9,649 bases of DNA, from the NCBI GenBank assembly GCA_900313465.1, contig OMRU01000019.1, positions 1 to 9,649 of the forward strand. The letters run 5' to 3'. Origin of the DNA: an uncultured Clostridia bacterium (GTDB lineage Bacteria > Bacillota_I > Bacilli_A > RFN20 > CAG-288). The translations under genes were made by a program, and so were the position numbers. Numbering within the stretch: the stretch's first letter is position 1; each line of letters begins with the position of its first letter. Shown piece by piece: positions 6,767-9,649 of the stretch. The notes beneath the pieces were generated by a model. The model ran no database searches and had not been told where the DNA came from. It worked only from the letters and a program-made list of their open reading frames with translations.

Positions 6767-7189
6767 CTAAGCTAAAGACTTAGCCATTTCTAAAAGGTTC
6801 TGCTCGGTTTCATCATCCATTGGACCACAACAGATTACACCATCATTAACCAGTTGAATCCCAAGAGATGAGGCTTCACTAGCCCAAGAGGTCATCCAGA
6901 TACCTCCGCCCCAGCCATAAGAACCAAATAAACCAACCTTCTTACCAGCAAGCTGAGATTTGACATCATCCCACATCGGTTGGAATTCTCCTTCTTCCAA
7001 TACTTCATTACCCATAGAAGGACAACCAAAGGCAAAAGCATCATATAAAGAAACATCACGAGAAGAAAACTCACTAGCCTGTAAGAGAGTTACCTCTCCA
7101 CCAGCAGAAGTGATTCCTTGTGCTAGAGTTTCTGCCATAGCTTGAGTGTTTCCCGTACCGGACCAATAGAAAACCGCGACTTTGCTCAT
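6767..7189 (-). CDS. Short-chain flavodoxin
   Basis: A 140-residue flavodoxin, a small FMN-binding electron carrier of the cytoplasm that can replace ferredoxin in low-potential reactions. The first beta strand (KVAVFYW) leads into the phosphate-binding loop SGTGNTQ (residues 10-16). The two flavin-flanking loops are recognisable around FGCPSMGNEVLEEG and FGSYGWGGGIW. The length fits the short-chain class. The frame can be read from a TTG at 7205-7207, but that codon overlaps the ribosome binding site AAAGGAG, which sits eight bases before the ATG at 7187-7189; MSKVAVFYWS is therefore the start. The gene stands alone, with its own promoter and terminator. Two operator-like palindromes flank the promoter, suggesting regulation by a dimeric DNA-binding protein. 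Its redox partner is not encoded nearby. Confidence 0.92.
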   Translation of the reverse strand: MSKVAVFYWSGTGNTQAMAETLAQGITSAGGEVTLLQASEFSSRDVSLYDAFAFGCPSMGNEVLEEGEFQPMWDDVKSQLAGKKVGLFGSYGWGGGIWMTSWASEASSLGIQLVNDGVICCGPMDDETEQNLLEMAKSLA

Positions 7190-7213
7190 AAACAATACTC
7201 CTTTCAAGATATA

Positions 7214-7231
7214 AGTTAGTCATGATTAACT
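7214..7231. promoter_or_regulatory. Operator-like palindrome O1 at the flavodoxin transcription start
   Basis: AGTTAGTCATGATTAACT on the plus strand is an 18-bp palindrome with a single mismatched pair, of the form AGTTA-N8-TAACT. It begins at the predicted +1 of the flavodoxin transcript, a place where a repressor would block initiation. The size and dyad symmetry suit a winged-helix dimer such as MarR; the identity of the protein is unknown. Confidence 0.6.
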
Positions 7232-7237
7232 TTAACT

Positions 7238-7266
7238 ATCATAATCGTTTGTCTTTCCATAGTCAA
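7238..7266 (-). promoter_or_regulatory. Strong sigma-A promoter of the flavodoxin gene
   Basis: On the minus strand TTGACT (7261-7266) and TATGAT (7238-7243), each 5 of 6 to consensus, are separated by the optimal 17 bases. Transcription should start near 7231, about 42 bases upstream of the ATG. This is the best promoter in the window. Confidence 0.8.
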
Positions 7267-7272
7267 AAGAAA

Positions 7273-7290
7273 AGTTAAAATGTACTAACT
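7273..7290. promoter_or_regulatory. Operator-like palindrome O2 upstream of the flavodoxin -35
   Basis: AGTTAAAATGTACTAACT on the plus strand repeats the AGTTA-N8-TAACT form of O1 with the same 8-base centre length. It lies about 42 to 59 bases before the predicted transcription start. The two centres are 59 bp apart, so two dimers could bracket RNA polymerase. Confidence 0.5.
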
Positions 7291-7510
7291 TTCCTTTTCA
7301 AACCATAAAACAACCTTAAACAAGGACAAATTCAAAAATTTCCATTCCTTAAAGTGTTACATCAATTATTCAAAAACAACATAAAACACACAAATTAATT
7401 ATACAGTTGACTCACAACTCAAAAAGTCAAAAAATAAATAACAAAAGTACAAAAAAATTCGATGTTTATCGCTTAAAAATATGGTTAAATAAGAACCGGA
7501 AAACTTGATT
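7291..7510. other. AT-rich, G-poor intergenic region between divergent genes
   Basis: This is the rest of the 321-base gap between the flavodoxin and the cyclase. I see no gene or RNA gene. Bases 7291-7460 hold only 8 G against 33 C on the plus strand, a marked skew. A TTGACT at 7407-7412 is 17 bases from a poor -10 (AAAAAT, 7430-7435) and is a weak candidate promoter for the cyclase. The same TTGACT forms an inverted repeat with AGTCAA at 7425-7430. Confidence 0.5.
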
Positions 7511-8695
7511 ATGGAAACAGAAAAACAAAAGAAAATCAAAGCCTATCTTGGCTTAGACCGACTTACACCCTACGAAAAGCAATACCTCGATAAAAAGAAC
7601 ATGGTCATCATGAGAGCCTTGACAACTTTCTTGTGTGTCATCATCATCTTTGCCCTGGTCTACTTCAACATCATCTTCAAACCAGACAACGACGACTTTG
7701 CTACGTTATACTATTCTCCACTCTGGCATTATGGTCACATCATCTCCTACATCTCTTTGTTTGTGATTTCTTTATACATGTTGATCATCTCAAGCGTCTA
7801 CTTAAAGAAGTCAAAGAAAATGAGCCATGGCTTCATCACCACAAACATCTACATCTTCTTGACCGTCTATAACGCCTTTGGTATCTATTCCTCTGTCGCC
7901 GATTATCAGATACACGGACAGATTGTCGGTATGATCATCATCATGGCCGTCAGTTATCTTGTCTTCAACCTCAATCCGATTGGAACAGTAGTCAGCCTGA
8001 CTTGCTATCTTCTTGGCTTCTTCTATGTCGTCATGAATATCCCGCTTGTCTCTCCTGAAGTCTTCCCTGATCCACAGATGAGCGTCGACACGATGCTTTA
8101 TACCTATGCGGCCATCTTGTATTTTGCTGCCGTGGTCGTAAGCATATTTACCTATGGTACCGCCATCACTGCTGCCAGAAACCAATTCAAATTAGAAGAA
8201 CTCAACACTCAGTTAGCCGAATTATCCATGACCGATGATTTGACTGACTTAGCCAACCGCTTCGCCTTGAAGACCAACATGACCAAGTTCTATCACAACG
8301 AACTCAATCTCATGATGATCGACATCGATGACTTCAAAAAACTCAATGACACCTATGGTCATCAGATCGGTGATGAAGTCTTAAAAACCTTTGCTGGCTT
8401 ACTGATCGATGCCTTTGGCAAAGCCAATGTCTACCGCTATGGTGGAGATGAATTCTTAATTGTCTCCAATGAAACTGTCATCGACTTCAAGAAGAAACTC
8501 AAGCATTTACGTTCCAAAGTCGGTTCCTATCACTACAGAGGTAGCGAATTATGCTTCTCCAGCGGTTATTATCATCACTTCATGGCTAACCATGAAGACT
8601 TCGATCACGCTTTAGAAGAAGCTGACAGAAGACTCTATTACTCCAAAAACCATGGTAAGAACATGGATACATCTACCTTAGTTTCCAATTCCTAA
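7511..8695 (+). CDS. Membrane-bound diguanylate cyclase (GGDEF domain)
   Basis: A 394-residue protein that should condense two GTP into cyclic di-GMP at the inner face of the membrane. About six hydrophobic segments (near 32-56, 74-97, 108-126, 135-155, 157-180, 195-220) form an N-terminal membrane sensor of unrecognised family. The catalytic domain covers about 238-390: it opens with SMTDDLTDLANRFAL, has the metal-binding IDIDDFK (Asp271 region) and NDTYGHQIGDEVL, and an intact GGDEF signature at 311-315 (YRYGGDEFLIV). The usual inhibitory RxxD before the signature is absent (FGKA in its place), so direct product inhibition at that site is not expected. It is the only plus-strand gene, so it forms its own unit. 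The frame could start at TTG 7505; ATG 7511 was chosen, with a weak GGA ten bases upstream. No EAL or PilZ partner lies in the window. Confidence 0.9.
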   Translation: METEKQKKIKAYLGLDRLTPYEKQYLDKKNMVIMRALTTFLCVIIIFALVYFNIIFKPDNDDFATLYYSPLWHYGHIISYISLFVISLYMLIISSVYLKKSKKMSHGFITTNIYIFLTVYNAFGIYSSVADYQIHGQIVGMIIIMAVSYLVFNLNPIGTVVSLTCYLLGFFYVVMNIPLVSPEVFPDPQMSVDTMLYTYAAILYFAAVVVSIFTYGTAITAARNQFKLEELNTQLAELSMTDDLTDLANRFALKTNMTKFYHNELNLMMIDIDDFKKLNDTYGHQIGDEVLKTFAGLLIDAFGKANVYRYGGDEFLIVSNETVIDFKKKLKHLRSKVGSYHYRGSELCFSSGYYHHFMANHEDFDHALEEADRRLYYSKNHGKNMDTSTLVSNS

Positions 8696-8704
8696 AATAG
8701 ATTC

Positions 8705-8748
8705 AACGAACAATTGGTTGGCAAAAAAGCCAACCAATTTTCGTTTTC
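8705..8748 (+). terminator. Rho-independent terminator of the diguanylate cyclase gene
   Basis: AATTGGTTGGC (8712-8722) and its perfect complement (8729-8739) form an 11-bp stem with loop AAAAAA. AACGAA (8705-8710) and TTCGTT (8740-8745) extend it after one bulged base. The T-rich end is TTTTCGTTTT. It starts ten bases after the stop codon. Confidence 0.85.
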
Positions 8749-8781
8749 AAAGAAAATAGTCTAGCAACTCGGCTAGACTAT
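8748..8781 (-). terminator. Rho-independent terminator of the nrdD-nrdG unit
   Basis: A perfect 10-bp stem (ATAGTCTAGC at 8756-8765 with its complement at 8772-8781) closes a 6-base loop. On the minus strand it is followed by TTTTCTTTG. It lies 13 bases after the nrdG stop and sits back to back with the cyclase terminator, insulating two convergent genes. Confidence 0.8.
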
Positions 8782-8794
8782 CATGAAAATATTT

Positions 8795-9334
8795 TTACGC
8801 GTTCTTCTTATCATTTAAAGGCGATAAGATAACTTTACCTTCTTTTCTCGACTTTCTCATATCGATGATTCTTTGATTAGAACTGCCACGGAAATTCAGT
8901 GTTATATCAAGCAGTTTTATCATAAAGCGACCATCCACAAGAATATCGATGTTATCTAAGATTTCATCAGTGAATTCCGTATGACGACAACCGCCATAAG
9001 ATAATTCTGTATCATAGACAAAACCCGAATACATCCAGATATTTCTGTTAGGCACTTCCTTTTTGACTCTCAGAATCAGATGTAAGACTGTCTCTTGATT
9101 TTCAATCTCAAAAGGTTCACCACCAAGAATCGTAAGGCCTTCATAATAAGGCTTCTTTAATTCCTCAATGATGGAATCCTCCACTTCCTTAGTGAAAGGA
9201 CGACCAAACTTGAAATCCCATGTCGCAGGCTGGAAACAACCCGGACAACGATTGGTACAACCCGAGACAAACAAAGATAAACGAATCCCTGTACCATTGG
9301 CGCTATCCGCTTTAATGATCTGACCAAAATACAT
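8795..9334 (-). CDS. nrdG: Anaerobic ribonucleoside-triphosphate reductase activating protein
   Basis: A 179-residue radical SAM enzyme that uses a [4Fe-4S] cluster and S-adenosylmethionine to create the glycyl radical on NrdD, making the anaerobic reductase active for deoxyribonucleotide synthesis. The cluster-binding cysteines are Cys26, Cys30 and Cys33 in CTNRCPGC, the canonical CxxxCxxC spacing. GGEP (71-74) is the SAM-contacting motif, and the C-terminal FRGSSNQRIID is typical of NrdG. Length matches the short single-domain family. The start is supported by GGGAGG five bases before the ATG. It lies directly downstream of nrdD on the same strand. A terminator-like hairpin fills the gap and no promoter is visible there, so expression probably depends on read-through. 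The presence of the pair implies anaerobic growth. Confidence 0.95.
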   Translation of the reverse strand: MYFGQIIKADSANGTGIRLSLFVSGCTNRCPGCFQPATWDFKFGRPFTKEVEDSIIEELKKPYYEGLTILGGEPFEIENQETVLHLILRVKKEVPNRNIWMYSGFVYDTELSYGGCRHTEFTDEILDNIDILVDGRFMIKLLDITLNFRGSSNQRIIDMRKSRKEGKVILSPLNDKKNA

Positions 9335-9348
9335 GTCTACCTCCCTAG

Positions 9349-9383
9349 AAAAAAACCTTCATAGAGAAAATCCCCTATGAAGG
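9349..9383 (-). terminator. Terminator-like hairpin between nrdD and nrdG
   Basis: A perfect 9-bp stem (CCTTCATAG at 9356-9364 with its complement CTATGAAGG at 9375-9383) has a 10-base loop. On the minus strand it is followed by seven T's (9349-9355), which run almost directly into the nrdG ribosome binding site. It looks like a working intrinsic terminator placed inside an operon, so only part of the transcripts would reach nrdG. Confidence 0.75.
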
Positions 9384-9389
9384 AATAGA

Positions 9390-9649
9390 TTAGTCTTCTT
9401 TTCTTTCGGCCTGTTGTCTCATTTCTTCATCGACGTCACAAACGCCGCAGGAAAGATGGAGAACACGATCCTGAATTTCTTGTGTTCTACCCTGATTCCA
9501 GAACTGAGTGCCAATATAACCGCAAGTACGTCTGGTGACATGCATCTTGGACTGATCACGATTGTGACAGTTTGGACATTCCCAGACTAACTTACCTGTC
9601 TCATCCTTGACGATCTTGATTTCGCCATCATAGCCACAGACTTCGCATA
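9390..9649 (-). CDS. nrdD: Anaerobic ribonucleoside-triphosphate reductase, C-terminal 85 residues (partial)
   Basis: The frame open to the right edge encodes the C-terminal end of the class III, oxygen-sensitive ribonucleotide reductase that reduces ribonucleoside triphosphates through a glycyl radical. Numbering from the first complete codon, Cys1, Cys4, Cys24 and Cys27 form the CxxC...CxxC zinc site (CEVC and CPNC). RRTCGYIGTQFWNQGRTQEI carries the radical site; the glycine of CGY (residue 43) is the expected radical residue. RVLHL follows, where many family members end soon after. Here about 20 more residues follow, including another CGVC pair (67-70) and a highly charged end (EEMRQQAERKED). 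The activase gene nrdG lies 55 bases downstream beyond a terminator-like hairpin. The catalytic cysteine, regulatory ATP-cone and promoter are outside the window. Confidence 0.93.
   Translation of the reverse strand, partial: CEVCGYDGEIKIVKDETGKLVWECPNCHNRDQSKMHVTRRTCGYIGTQFWNQGRTQEIQDRVLHLSCGVCDVDEEMRQQAERKED

Noticed and set aside
7407..7435. TTGACT with AAAAAT as the definite promoter of the cyclase
   Set aside because: The -35 is good but the -10 matches only 4 of 6 bases in an A-rich stretch where such matches are expected; I mention it only within the intergenic entry.
1..9649. Insertion sequences, CRISPR array, tRNA/rRNA genes or attachment sites
   Set aside because: No regular repeat-spacer pattern, no transposase motifs, no terminal inverted repeats around any gene and no RNA gene folds were recognised.

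Overview
The window suggests an anaerobic, low-to-mid GC Bacillota, possibly of the Erysipelotrichia; that placement is inference. The supporting features are AAAGGAG-type ribosome binding sites, a CcpA-type cre site, an AgrC/AgrA-like two-component pair, a cytosolic-type PepO peptidase, a membrane-tethered permuted GH3 glucosidase and an oxygen-sensitive class III ribonucleotide reductase. The standard genetic code fits: TGG encodes Trp, and the visible stops are TAA and TAG.

Layout, left to right. (1) 1-1290, minus: N-terminal two thirds of an M13 metallopeptidase (pepO); its catalytic part lies beyond the left edge. Its promoter overlaps an 18-bp operator-like site. (2) 1417-4395, minus: a 992-residue GH3 beta-glucosidase-like protein in the permuted order (GH3 C-domain, FnIII-like, GH3 N-domain), with a hydrophobic segment at each end. 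Its control region (4436-4563) is compact: promoter, cre, a 5'-terminal hairpin, 21/22-bp direct repeats, and the terminator of the upstream operon, partly superimposed. (3) 4558-6611, minus: LytTR response regulator followed by an AgrC-like GHKL sensor kinase, two bases apart. No autoinducer peptide gene is visible nearby. (4) 6767-7189, minus: a short flavodoxin with a very good promoter bracketed by two copies of the same operator found at pepO. (5) 7190-7510: AT-rich, G-poor divergent intergenic region. (6) 7511-8695, plus: the only plus-strand gene, a membrane-bound diguanylate cyclase. (7) 8795-9649, minus: nrdG and the C-terminal end of nrdD, separated by a terminator-like hairpin.

The genes look like mostly independent units. 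Connections the sequence supports are a shared operator (flavodoxin and pepO, probably one regulator encoded elsewhere), probable CcpA repression of the glucosidase, a possible upstream activator site at the glucosidase promoter, and stoichiometric control of nrdG relative to nrdD by read-through. I did not find a wholly new multi-gene system. The shared operator and the composite glucosidase control region are the most original observations.
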